The position numbers were made by a program, and so were the translations under genes. This document shows, piece after piece, positions 14,779 to 22,719 of a stretch of DNA of 42,475 nt. Positions within the stretch are counted from its first letter, which is position 1. Each line of letters begins with the position of its first letter. A model generated the notes under the pieces. It had not been told where the DNA came from. It did no database searches and worked only from the letters and a program-made list of their open reading frames with translations. The stretch is from a virus. Where the stretch lies: IMG/VR virus record IMGVR_UViG_3300005511_000022, positions 1-42,475 of that record, one strand, 5' to 3'.

Positions 14779-16820
14779 GCGGCAAATGAGCCCATAAAGG
14801 GCCGCCACATGCGCCAGTCAGGCTGAGACACCCCATTGACGAACAGATCGGGGCGAATAACCTGATTGGCAAGCGACACCGTAGCAGGGAAGAAGCTGTT
14901 ATCGTTGGCGTACAGCGGCGGCGTCAGAGTCTTTCGGCTGCTGACTGTCGGAGCGTAGAATGACTGCGCGTTCGAGATGAGCGGCGGCGAAACCGCATTG
15001 CTGGAGGCCACGGTGGGCGAGAAGAAGCTTTGGGCATTGACGACCAGCGAGGGCGATAGGACGAGGGCGCTCTGCGTTACAGTCGGGGCGTGGAAACTTT
15101 GCGCGTTGCTCAGCTGCGTCGGTGCGAGCGTAACCGCTCCCGGCGATGCCGTTGGGCCGTAGAAGGTCTGTGTATTCGTCAGTAGGGCAGGGGCGAGGGT
15201 GTAGGTCGCCGTTACCGTGGCTGCGGGGAAGCTCTGACTGTTCGTGAGCAGGGAAGGCGATAGAGCGACAGATCCGCGGCTCACCGTCGCGGCGTAGAAT
15301 GTCTGCGTATTGGTGAACAGAGAGGGGGCAAGGGACACCGCGCCGCGTGTGACGGTCGGGGCGTAGAAGCTTTGGCTGTTCGTCAGGAGTGACGGGGCGA
15401 GCGCCTGCGTCAGCGCGACGGTCGGCGCGTAGAATGACTGTGCGTTGGTGAGCAACGACGGCGCGAGGGTGACAGCGCCGCGGGTGATCGTCGGTCCGTA
15501 AAACGCCTGGCTGTTTGTGAAGAGGCTGGGGGTTAGAGTTTGAGAGCCAGAGGTGGCGTTCTGATATGCGACCGTGATCCAGCAATAGGCAGCGCTCGCA
15601 CCCTGCGTTGACGTGGTATTGCCTGTCGCTCCTGCCGCCTGCTTCTCCCCGGTGATGATAGCCACACCGCCGCCAGTGCCGGTTGCGGTTCCGCTGTCGA
15701 TGCGCTCGGTCAGATTGCCGAGATTTGCGTTTGTCGGCGTGCCCCAATTGGTCGAAGTCGTCGCATCGCGATCAGTCGTCACATAATGGACGATAAGGCG
15801 ATCATCGCCGGTCGTGGTGACGCCGCCGAAGCTGCCCGACGTCGTTGCAGCGACATTATTTCCGGTGCTGACATCGACCGCCACACCGGCCCCGCCAGCG
15901 CCTCGGATAACAAGTCCGCACGCCCATTGAATATCGCCACTATCCGCGATGGCGATATTGCCCTCGGTGCCGTCCGACGTCTTTTCGAACTCATAGGCAG
16001 CGACGCCGCCCGCAGCGCCGGATGATCCGCGAACTTGTGGCGAACTCGGCCCCGTCGCGAAACCGGACGGGGTTGCCATCAACTGGTTCGCCGTCATGAC
16101 GAGGATCGCGAGCTTGTCGCCAGCCGCGCGCCCCGAGGAGCCGAAGTTTAGGTTAAACCCTGCCGCACCACCCGTTGCCGCAACAGTTCCAACGACAGTA
16201 GGCCCTACATAGGGGATATAGACGGTGACGGTGATCGTCTGATCAACAGTGGCGCCATTATCAGCAGCAGTCGCACGGACCTGCACGACTTTGGCGCCCG
16301 TGCTTCCCGAAACCCCGTTCGACACCCAGCGCAGCGTCGATCCGCTGATTTCGAATAGCGCCTGGTCAGCGCCGCCGATGATTGACCATGACACACTTTC
16401 ATTCGCGGTCAGCGCGTGCGCGAGCGTCGTTCCGATCGCATTGGTGTTTGTGTTCGGACTAGTGATGACCGGATCACCGGACATGTCGACCGTATAGGCC
16501 ACACCATTGGCGAAACCCGCGCCAGTCGTGATCGTGATCGGATATTGCGTCGAGCCGAAAGCGCTTTGATAAGTGCCGCTGCCAAGGTTCCAAACATTCC
16601 CGTTAACGGTGAAACTGGAAATCGGCAGCGAACCGACAGTGTTGCCGACAAAGCCAACGACATAGAAGCCGCTACCCGCTGCGGCATCGATGTAATCGAG
16701 CGTATAGCCCGCAAGCGGTTGCGCGCTGATGCTACCAAAAGCAGAATAGGCGCTGCTGCCGGATCGGGCATAACCAACCGAACCGCCCGAGATCCCGGCA
16801 GTAAGAGTGATTGCTGGCAC
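14775..16820 (-). CDS. Repeat-rich tail/virion protein
   Basis: 681 aa. Residues 1-120 are Gly/Ser-rich beta sequence. About 125-205 resembles a cadherin-like Ig fold (TLAHALTANESVSWSIIGG). About 210-425 is a beta domain like phage fibre carriers (GDKLAILVMTANQLMATP, HYVTTDRDATTSTNWG). From 429 come ten 22-23-residue repeats (consensus LxPSLxTNxQxFYAPTV) and a closing RMWRPFMGSF. It probably forms a long fibrous appendage. It sits between small tail proteins and ejection proteins. Confidence 0.7.
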   Translation of the reverse strand: MPAITLTAGISGGSVGYARSGSSAYSAFGSISAQPLAGYTLDYIDAAAGSGFYVVGFVGNTVGSLPISSFTVNGNVWNLGSGTYQSAFGSTQYPITITTGAGFANGVAYTVDMSGDPVITSPNTNTNAIGTTLAHALTANESVSWSIIGGADQALFEISGSTLRWVSNGVSGSTGAKVVQVRATAADNGATVDQTITVTVYIPYVGPTVVGTVAATGGAAGFNLNFGSSGRAAGDKLAILVMTANQLMATPSGFATGPSSPQVRGSSGAAGGVAAYEFEKTSDGTEGNIAIADSGDIQWACGLVIRGAGGAGVAVDVSTGNNVAATTSGSFGGVTTTGDDRLIVHYVTTDRDATTSTNWGTPTNANLGNLTERIDSGTATGTGGGVAIITGEKQAAGATGNTTSTQGASAAYCWITVAYQNATSGSQTLTPSLFTNSQAFYGPTITRGAVTLAPSLLTNAQSFYAPTVALTQALAPSLLTNSQSFYAPTVTRGAVSLAPSLFTNTQTFYAATVSRGSVALSPSLLTNSQSFPAATVTATYTLAPALLTNTQTFYGPTASPGAVTLAPTQLSNAQSFHAPTVTQSALVLSPSLVVNAQSFFSPTVASSNAVSPPLISNAQSFYAPTVSSRKTLTPPLYANDNSFFPATVSLANQVIRPDLFVNGVSQPDWRMWRPFMGSFAA
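14859..15536 (-). repeat. Ten tandem 66-69-bp coding repeats
   Basis: Within the 681-aa virion gene, ten units of 22 or 23 codons follow each other without a gap, with a partial eleventh unit (IRPDLFVNG) after them. N-x-Q-x-F and P-T-V or A-T-V are the most constant positions. Units differ by many synonymous and conservative changes, so this is an old array; the unequal lengths (22 or 23) show small indels between units. Confidence 0.85.
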
Positions 16821-16839
16821 GGGCTATCTCCCGTCCGCC

Positions 16840-17259
16840 CTACAGAGCAAATATGCCCGACGCGTTCCAATTAACGCTGATATCGCCCCCATTACTGGTC
16901 ACCGGGAGCCCGGTGATGCCGGTATCGAGATAGGCCACAAGCCGCCAAGTTGTGTTGGCCCCTGCGTTGCGGACGTAAATTACCAGCGCTTCATAGGACA
17001 CGGTTCCCGCGACAGCCGTGAACGTCGCGTCACCCCCGTCGAAGACTCCGGCAGTGTATGATTTGGTCGCTCCGATTTCCACCGGAGTGCCGCCGATGCC
17101 AGAGAGCGAAGAATAGAACTCATGAGACGCGGAATAGGTGTACGTTCCAGTGTCAATCAAGGCGACGTACACGCCGGTCGTCCCAGACCCATTAAGGGCT
17201 GAGTTCGCCGTTGCCTGGAGAAGAGCCTCTTTCCATTTCGGGTACAGCGCGTTTGCCAT
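16840..17259 (-). CDS. Conserved small tail protein
   Basis: 139 aa. It begins MANALYPKWKEALLQA and continues with VYVALIDTGTYTYSASHEFYSSL and a beta-rich end (DISVNWNASGIFAL), a layout I associate with small phage tail or fibre-base proteins. Starts at a TAATG overlap with the previous gene. Function within the tail not known. Confidence 0.6.
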   Translation of the reverse strand: MANALYPKWKEALLQATANSALNGSGTTGVYVALIDTGTYTYSASHEFYSSLSGIGGTPVEIGATKSYTAGVFDGGDATFTAVAGTVSYEALVIYVRNAGANTTWRLVAYLDTGITGLPVTSNGGDISVNWNASGIFAL

Positions 17260-17582
17260 TATGCGTCTTCCTCTATTCCGTTAACGTTGAACGCGACGGC
17301 CCCCGATGCCGAGTAGCCGCGCAGAATATCGCCCGCTCCTACGGTGAAGCGCGTCGTCACCTTCGTTTCTCCGGCAGCGAGCGTGGCGTCGTAGATCAGG
17401 TATTGCGCACCGGTATCGGCCGCCCCGGCGATGGCGTGGGAAATTCGGATGGTGGTCGATGAACTGCGGTTGCAGGCGATAATCTCGACGGTCCCACGCT
17501 TGCTTGCGCCTACCGTGTAAACGTCCGTCAATGTCGTGGCAGCGGGAAGCGACTGAGCCAGCGCCCCCCACACGTCCGTCAT
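17259..17582 (-). CDS. Small virion protein
   Basis: 107 aa, ATGA-coupled. ALAQSLPAATTLTDVYTV, RGTVEIIACNRSSSTTIRIS, QYLIYDATLAAGETKV and GAGDILRGYSAS together form a jelly-roll-like beta pattern found in many phage virion genes of unknown role. Its position between the tail hub and the fibre suggests a tail-base or decoration protein. Confidence 0.6.
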   Translation of the reverse strand: MTDVWGALAQSLPAATTLTDVYTVGASKRGTVEIIACNRSSSTTIRISHAIAGAADTGAQYLIYDATLAAGETKVTTRFTVGAGDILRGYSASGAVAFNVNGIEEDA

Positions 17583-17710
17583 GCGACGAACCTCAACTTG
17601 GCGCGGCTCGGTACAGCATTCAGCAGCTTGCCTTGCGCGTCCACGGCCTGTTTGACCTTACGGGGCCAATCCTTATTGGTGTATGTCTCGGGGATTACGG
17701 GCAGGCTCAT
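17579..17710 (-). CDS. Small hypothetical tail-region protein
   Basis: 43 aa from ATG 17710 in an ATGA overlap with the tail-hub gene. It reads MSLPVIPETYTNKDWPRKV, then a short helix (KQAVDAQGKLLNAV) and a basic end. Very small proteins like this often lie between neck and fibre genes. No function known. Confidence 0.6.
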   Translation of the reverse strand: MSLPVIPETYTNKDWPRKVKQAVDAQGKLLNAVPSRAKLRFVA

Positions 17711-19110
17711 CGCACTCCCCCGCTTTCCAGTTCGAACTCGAAAGCTCGGCAATATGACCATTGATGGCCAGCGGGGACGCTGAACCGCGTTGCGACGTAC
17801 TTTCCACTCGCACGCACAGGCATGATGCCGCTATCGCGAAGATCGCTTGCCGTCCTCAAATTCTCGGGGTCTCCAAGGCGTTGCCGGCAATCCAGCACAC
17901 ATGCCGCCGATGTCATGTCACCAACCGGACGGAACGCCCGCAAGCGAGACACCTTGTCCTTGGCGAACTCAACAAAGCCAAGATGAATGCGGCAGGCCAA
18001 AGGCGGCCCTTCCAGCGTCCCGATGCAGCCTGACTGCACAGCAAACAACCGCGGCGCACCGCCGGAAAAGCGCGGATCGTCAACGGTAAGCGCCGGATCG
18101 GCGTCGATATCGGTAATTCCCGTATTGTCGGTGTCCGTCGACGAGGTGAAGCCAGAAAACACGCCGTCAACGCTATAGGTCGCTGTGGACCACTCTTGCA
18201 GCGTCCAGTTATATATCCATTCCTTGCCGGGATTGCCGGGGACAACCCAGCTCACCAGCGTGCGTCGGGGATCGACGGCAGAATAAATACGATGCCACTC
18301 GTCGCGAGGTATCTGCGACTGGAAATCCCGGTCGACCTTTTCATTGCCGATCGGGACCGGAAGCTGCCCATCCTCGCAGGCCATAAAGCCGCGATCGGAC
18401 AGGAAAAACACCGAGCGTCCATGCTGGCAGACCGACCCTTTCGAGGCGCAACCGACATTCGGCGTGATCTCGTCGAACTGAAACGGCGCATCGGGGTTGC
18501 CGGTGCGCGACATGCGAACAAGCCGCTGGCGCTGGAGGATGACTCCGAACTCACCGCCAGCAATACCCATAATCTCCCCGCCGGTAAGCATGGGCTGAAA
18601 ACCGCTCTGGTTGACTTGCGGCGTCCAGCCGGTGTGATCATTGTAGGCCGACCACTGGACCATCAGGATATCGCCATCAGCTTGCGTCCCGACGACGTAA
18701 TCACCCACAACGTTGACCGCGGCAAACTTTGGCGCCCCTGTCAGGTCTTCCGCTGTGCCAGCGTTCAGATTAACTTCCTGCGTGTCCCCGCCATTGGCAG
18801 CAATCACGAAATCGCCGAATTGAACGAACGACCAGCGATTGGCCACCGCGAGACCCGTAAGCAGGTCAACCCAGCCCCCAGCGGAATAGCGCGAGAGCGT
18901 CGCCAGCGTACCCGCCAGAAGATAACTGGTCCCCGAGGTCGAGATGAACGAACCCCCGCCGTTGAACGTCGAAGGCAGCGCCGTAGAGTTGTTGAGGAAC
19001 GAACCGACAGGCCGATAGCCGTCTGCGGCTCGATACACATTCTCCGCTATGGTCACCACACCGCTATTGATGGACTGGTCCGGCAGATACGCCGGGAGGT
19101 CGATCCTCAC
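17707..19110 (-). CDS. Tail hub / DNA stabilisation protein (P22 gp10-like)
   Basis: 467 aa. Starts with RIDLPAYLPDQSINSG and AENVYRAADGYRPVGSF, then repeated beta-blade segments (WSFVQFGDFVIAANGGD, GRSVFFLSDRGFMACEDGQ, KEWIYNWTLQEWSTATYSVD) that suggest a beta-propeller. This matches podoviral proteins of the P22 gp10 type, which close the head-tail channel and carry tailspikes. It follows the adaptor gene with a 4-base overlap, the expected order. Confidence 0.65.
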   Translation of the reverse strand: MRIDLPAYLPDQSINSGVVTIAENVYRAADGYRPVGSFLNNSTALPSTFNGGGSFISTSGTSYLLAGTLATLSRYSAGGWVDLLTGLAVANRWSFVQFGDFVIAANGGDTQEVNLNAGTAEDLTGAPKFAAVNVVGDYVVGTQADGDILMVQWSAYNDHTGWTPQVNQSGFQPMLTGGEIMGIAGGEFGVILQRQRLVRMSRTGNPDAPFQFDEITPNVGCASKGSVCQHGRSVFFLSDRGFMACEDGQLPVPIGNEKVDRDFQSQIPRDEWHRIYSAVDPRRTLVSWVVPGNPGKEWIYNWTLQEWSTATYSVDGVFSGFTSSTDTDNTGITDIDADPALTVDDPRFSGGAPRLFAVQSGCIGTLEGPPLACRIHLGFVEFAKDKVSRLRAFRPVGDMTSAACVLDCRQRLGDPENLRTASDLRDSGIMPVRASGKYVATRFSVPAGHQWSYCRAFEFELESGGVR

Positions 19111-19739
19111 ACCACGCCAATCATCGTCGGCTGCATCGGAGACCCACTATTGCGATAGCGCTCACTTTCCTCAACGATCTGGCCAAGAACGGTTTCGAAC
19201 ATGGTCCGGTAGCGTCCGATCTTGGTTGGATCCTCGATGAAGTCGGAAGCCTGCACGAGTGCACCATAGAAATAGGCGTCTGGGTGCGATTGCAGAACCC
19301 AGTTGCTCGGAGACGATTCCGTCAATGCAGGGATTTTGCGCTCATAAACCAGCGTCGCACTCTGCGTGCCGGTGGGCACTGGTGCGAACCAAATCTGTTG
19401 GGCGATGATAGCATATGACACCGGGCATCCGGTGCGTTGTTCGTTGCCCACGACAGCTGCGGCGCCGAGGCTCAATGGAGCACCCGTGCCAACCGTGATA
19501 TGTCGAACCGCCTTGAAATCGATAGGAAGGGCCGCGCTCTGTCCGGTGACCGCCAGCGTGGTGGAAGTCTCGCGAGCAGCGACGGGCAGAACCCGCTCCA
19601 TTTCGCGCTCAGCGAGGTAAATGAAATCTGTCAGATCATCGTCATCGAACGTGCGGTCAAGGCGTGACGAGATAGAATCCTTGAGGCCTGCCAGCGTTTG
19701 GAACCGGACGCTGTCTTCGGTCGAGATAACGATTGTCAT
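19107..19739 (-). CDS. Head-tail adaptor protein (SU10-adaptor-like)
   Basis: 210 aa. Helical N-terminus (TLAGLKDSISSRLDRTF, DLTDFIYLAEREMERVLPV), a beta core (PIDFKAVRHITVGTGAPL), then PDAYFYGALVQASDFIEDP and a final helix (TVLGQIVEESERYRNSG). This is the usual plan of podoviral adaptors that bind below the portal ring. It stands between capsid genes and the tail hub, which supports the call. Confidence 0.75.
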   Translation of the reverse strand: MTIVISTEDSVRFQTLAGLKDSISSRLDRTFDDDDLTDFIYLAEREMERVLPVAARETSTTLAVTGQSAALPIDFKAVRHITVGTGAPLSLGAAAVVGNEQRTGCPVSYAIIAQQIWFAPVPTGTQSATLVYERKIPALTESSPSNWVLQSHPDAYFYGALVQASDFIEDPTKIGRYRTMFETVLGQIVEESERYRNSGSPMQPTMIGVV

Positions 19740-19746
19740 AGCGACC

Positions 19747-20070
19747 TCACATGATAAAGTTTTTGACGCGCAAGTATCTGTATTCGTTGCTGTTAAGCAG
19801 CCGCTTCACGCCCTCTGCGTGGTTCTTGTCCCAGGCGTCGACACCGTGTTCGGTGAGCCATTTCAGCAAGATGATGTCGGGTATCTTGGCGGCGTGCCAC
19901 ATCTCGGAGCGCTTATCGAACCCTTCGGCCTGCGATTCCTTGTTGAAATCGAGAATGGCCGACGTGTCTTGTTCGTAGCGAATGAAGCTCTTGCCGGTTT
20001 CCTCGTCAGTGCTGATCCATTCGGTCAATCCTGAGATAGGGTTGTAGTCGAGCAGAATCTCCTCAGACAC
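19747..20070 (-). CDS. Conserved head-region protein, GTG start
   Basis: 107 aa from GTG 20070, which overlaps the end of the small gene before it by 8 bases; an upstream ATG (20148) would read through that gene. Contents: LLDYNPISGLTEWISTDEETG, a helix with FNKESQAEGFDKRSEMWHAA, then IPDIILLKWLTEHGVDAW and LLNSNEYRYLRVKN. This pattern recurs after the capsid gene in podoviruses with SU10-type heads. Its role in the particle is unknown to me. Confidence 0.65.
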   Translation of the reverse strand: MSEEILLDYNPISGLTEWISTDEETGKSFIRYEQDTSAILDFNKESQAEGFDKRSEMWHAAKIPDIILLKWLTEHGVDAWDKNHAEGVKRLLNSNEYRYLRVKNFIM

Positions 20071-20221
20071 GTGCGATCCATTCGCTGGCGAGGTAGGTTT
20101 CGGCGTGCTCGCCGTCGTAAGGCTCATCGCGCAACAGCACGCGGCCATCGTCGAGAGGCAGGCGATCGATGATCACGACATAGGACGGTTTCTCAGCCGG
20201 CTTGGCTTTGGCTTTCACCAT
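20063..20221 (-). CDS. Small head-region protein
   Basis: 52 aa from ATG 20221 with GGAGA upstream. Lys/Ala-rich start (KAKAKPAEKPSY) followed by VVIIDRLPLDDGRVLL and a short acidic end. It fills the space between the capsid gene and the next gene, in keeping with the tight packing of this operon. No family recognised. Confidence 0.6.
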   Translation of the reverse strand: MVKAKAKPAEKPSYVVIIDRLPLDDGRVLLRDEPYDGEHAETYLASEWIARV

Positions 20222-20286
20222 GTCAATTCTCCACGAAAAAGGGCGGGAGCCACAGACCCCCGCCCGTTATTCAGTTGTCCGAAGTC

Positions 20287-21237
20287 TTAGGTGAGATCGG
20301 CCACGTTGGCGTTGCCGCTTTCGTTGAGGCACTTCAGCGCGCACTCAGTGTAAAGTGCGGTGCGGTCTGCAAGGCCGGTCACGGCGAGAGCGCGGCGCTG
20401 CATCGGATCGAGCGTTGCGATCTCCCACAGTTCCGGGTCGACGATCAGGGCGTCACGCGTCGAGCAGAAGCGATCCGGGACCAGCCGAACCTCACCGACA
20501 TCGCTGACGTAAACGTCGGCGCCTGCGATGATTTTCAGCTTCTTGTCGCCCGTTTCGCGACGGCTTTGCGCAAGGCCGGCGAAAGCCGCTGCCGTTTGCT
20601 TCTGGGTAAGCGACAGGATGGCCATCGTCGGCTCGCCGCCAGCGGTCCAGGCAGCCGAGATAGCCGCCTTGAGCAGCGTTTCGGTGAATGCGCGCTGCGT
20701 GCCGTTGGTGGCGGCAGCAACGATACCCGCCGAGAAGCCACCATCAGCACCGCCAGCACCGCGGCTGTCGTTCGTGGTAAGCCACGCAAGGGCGCCTGCG
20801 GTTTCGCCTGCGACCGATGCCGTAGCGGCGACCGATGCATAGTTGCCGCAGAAGCGCTTTTCCATATCGCGCTTCAATTCCTTACCGGCCTTGGCGACCT
20901 GATAAGAATGCTCATTGGCGCGACCGGCCTGCTTGATGGCCTGAGCCGTCGTCGAGGTGCCGATCACCTTTTTGAAGATCTGGGTGTGCGTGCCGACGCG
21001 GGTCGTTGCCGGACGGCTTTCGTTGGCCAGATCATCACCCTGGATGGTCTTGTTGTCATGGTTCGCCGCCACCAGGGTGTCGGTCTGCCATTCGGTGTAG
21101 GTTGCCTCAGCCTTGCCGCGACCGATCGACGAAACGAACGGGGTGTCGGTGGGACTGATGTCGTAGATGATGTCCGAAAGATCTTCGCGGTTGCCGATGC
21201 GGCCCACCGCCTGGACGGTATTGGTTGGAACTGCCAT
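20287..21237 (-). CDS. Major capsid protein (SU10 / DUF5309 type)
   Basis: 316 aa. It shows the start typical of this family (NTVQAVGRIGNREDLSDIIY, SPTDTPFVSSIGRGKA, YTEWQTDTL), the middle helix (HSYQVAKAGKELKRDMEKRF) and RRETGDKKLKIIAGADVYVSD near the end. The fold is HK97-like, and many copies build the shell. It follows the scaffold gene by 12 bases, and the adaptor genes come next. No maturation protease gene is seen, as expected when a separate scaffold protein is used. Confidence 0.9.
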   Translation of the reverse strand: MAVPTNTVQAVGRIGNREDLSDIIYDISPTDTPFVSSIGRGKAEATYTEWQTDTLVAANHDNKTIQGDDLANESRPATTRVGTHTQIFKKVIGTSTTAQAIKQAGRANEHSYQVAKAGKELKRDMEKRFCGNYASVAATASVAGETAGALAWLTTNDSRGAGGADGGFSAGIVAAATNGTQRAFTETLLKAAISAAWTAGGEPTMAILSLTQKQTAAAFAGLAQSRRETGDKKLKIIAGADVYVSDVGEVRLVPDRFCSTRDALIVDPELWEIATLDPMQRRALAVTGLADRTALYTECALKCLNESGNANVADLT

Positions 21238-21249
21238 GGTATTTAGTCC

Positions 21250-22221
21250 TTAGCCTAGTGCTGCGATAGCGGCTGCGGCGTCACGGACATCGCCGGTTTC
21301 GCGGAGCCGCTGCTGTGTTTTGGCCTGCGAGCGTGCCTTGCCGCTGCCCAAGGGCTGGGCGGCATTGGGTTTCGCTGACTTGGCCTCTCGGACGCGCGTC
21401 ATCTGCTTGGCCATAAGGGCCTTGTATTTGTCGGCGTCCTGCTTCCACCCGTGGGCAGCGACCAGCGCCTTGAAGTCGGTCGCGTTGCCATCCCGAAGAA
21501 GGATGTCGCGATCATATCCAAGCGCGGCGGCTGCTTCGAAAGCGCGATCCAGATAAGCCTCACGCGTTTCCTCGTTCGCGACCTCTGGGATGGCTAGAAG
21601 TTCCCGGTCGCGCTGCTGGATAAACGCCTGATCAATTTCCTGGCTCGCCTCTTCGCCGAGCGCGGTTACTTGCTGCACGAGCGCGTCGTGCTGGGCTTTC
21701 ATCGCGTCGTATTGGGCTTTCTGAGCAATATATTCTCCCGGATGCGAGCGAGCCAGTTCAGGGTCGGGCATGGCCGGTTCAAGGTGGCTCGCGAACTCTG
21801 CGAGCTGGCTGGCGAATACAGACTTCGCCTTGCTGTGCGCCTCCGCCGCCTGCGCCTGTGCGGCGCGTTCAGCATGAGCGGCTTTCGTCGTGGCCTCTTG
21901 GACCTGTGCGTTGCGTCGGGTTTCACTCGCAGCCCATGCTTGCTGGGCTTCCACTGGAAGCTGCGCAAAGACTGCCTTTTCCTCGGCGTTCAGGCTGACA
22001 GGCGCGTCGATGACCGTCGCCGGTTCGTCGTCCTCGTCGTCCTGCTCTTCGCCCTCAGGTTCGTCGCCTTCAGGCGCTTCATCTTCGGGAGAATCTTCAT
22101 CAGCGTCGGCCTCGTCGCCGTCCTGCTGGGCAAAATAATCATCCAAAGCCGCCGCCGCATCGTCCGTCGTATCCAACGGGCGCACGTCAACAGCTTCCGA
22201 ACCTTCGCTCGGATGGGCCAT
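21250..22221 (-). CDS. Capsid scaffolding protein
   Basis: 323 aa. A strongly acidic N-terminal 75 residues (DEADADEDSPEDEAPEGDE) is followed by long Ala/Gln/Glu-rich coiled coils (AHAERAAQAQAAEAHSKAK, AQYDAMKAQHDALVQQV) and a basic C-terminal tail (KPNAAQPLGSGKARSQAK). Such a tail binds the capsid protein in P22-type scaffolds. It lies between portal and capsid genes, the standard place. It should guide procapsid assembly and then leave. Confidence 0.85.
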   Translation of the reverse strand: MAHPSEGSEAVDVRPLDTTDDAAAALDDYFAQQDGDEADADEDSPEDEAPEGDEPEGEEQDDEDDEPATVIDAPVSLNAEEKAVFAQLPVEAQQAWAASETRRNAQVQEATTKAAHAERAAQAQAAEAHSKAKSVFASQLAEFASHLEPAMPDPELARSHPGEYIAQKAQYDAMKAQHDALVQQVTALGEEASQEIDQAFIQQRDRELLAIPEVANEETREAYLDRAFEAAAALGYDRDILLRDGNATDFKALVAAHGWKQDADKYKALMAKQMTRVREAKSAKPNAAQPLGSGKARSQAKTQQRLRETGDVRDAAAAIAALG

Positions 22222-22255
22222 GACATTACTCCATGATTATGCGCCGTAGCGCGGC

Positions 22256-22534
22256 TTAGAAATATCTTCCGACCTTGCGGACGCGCTCGATGTGAGCGGC
22301 GCGGTCGGCTTCGATCATTCCACTGTCGATGATAAAGCGAATATGGGCGTCCAGTTCGCCTGCGATCTTGTCTGCGATGGACAGTTTTAAAAGGCCGTCA
22401 GTGTCCCGCGCGCCAAGCGTTTGTGCGCGCTCGAAATAAGCGCGGCGGAGGGCGGCGATCACTTCACCGAGTCCGCCGTCTTCTTCGTAAAAGGCTTTCC
22501 AGCGGTCGGCCCGCACTTTGGGGTCGGTTACCAT
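22256..22534 (-). CDS. Small conserved head-region protein
   Basis: 92 aa, mostly helical: TDPKVRADRWKAFYEEDGG, VIAALRRAYFERAQTLG, LSIADKIAGELDAHIRFII and a final RAAHIERVRKVGRYF. Proteins of this sort sit between portal and scaffold genes in related phages. Overlaps the previous gene by 7 bases. Role unknown. Confidence 0.6.
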   Translation of the reverse strand: MVTDPKVRADRWKAFYEEDGGLGEVIAALRRAYFERAQTLGARDTDGLLKLSIADKIAGELDAHIRFIIDSGMIEADRAAHIERVRKVGRYF

Positions 22535-22719
22535 TCTTCATCTCGACCAAAGCCAAGTGGATTGGGCGCGCGCCATATGGCATTGCCGTCCGCATCCAGA
22601 AGCCCGGTGTCGGTAGCCACATGCTCATCAACCGTCAGTTCTGGGCAATGACTACCTTCATAGATGTCGTCGCCGCACCAACCCTCGGCGCGCGGCCGTT
22701 TGCAGAAATACCGACTCAT
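22528..22719 (-). CDS. Small hypothetical protein after portal
   Basis: 63 aa, coupled to the portal gene by ATGA. Basic start (SRYFCKRPRAEGWCGDD) and a loose, acidic remainder ending in NPLGFGRDEEW. Two cysteines eight residues apart near the start are not enough to claim a metal site. No family recognised. Confidence 0.55.
   Translation of the reverse strand: MSRYFCKRPRAEGWCGDDIYEGSHCPELTVDEHVATDTGLLDADGNAIWRAPNPLGFGRDEEW

Noticed and set aside
14859-15536. Regular 66-69-bp repeats as a CRISPR array
   Set aside because: The repeats are in frame within a virion gene, have no constant repeat/unique spacer order, and no cas gene is near.
18196-19158. 320-codon + strand frame
   Set aside because: Shadow of the tail-hub gene; composition (Arg, His, Pro) is that of a complementary-strand frame.
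20275-21246. 323-codon + strand frame opposite the capsid gene
   Set aside because: Shadow frame; the opposite strand carries a recognisable DUF5309 capsid protein in the same interval.
21670-22236. 188-codon + strand Arg/Phe/Leu-rich frame
   Set aside because: Shadow of the acidic, Ala-rich scaffold gene.
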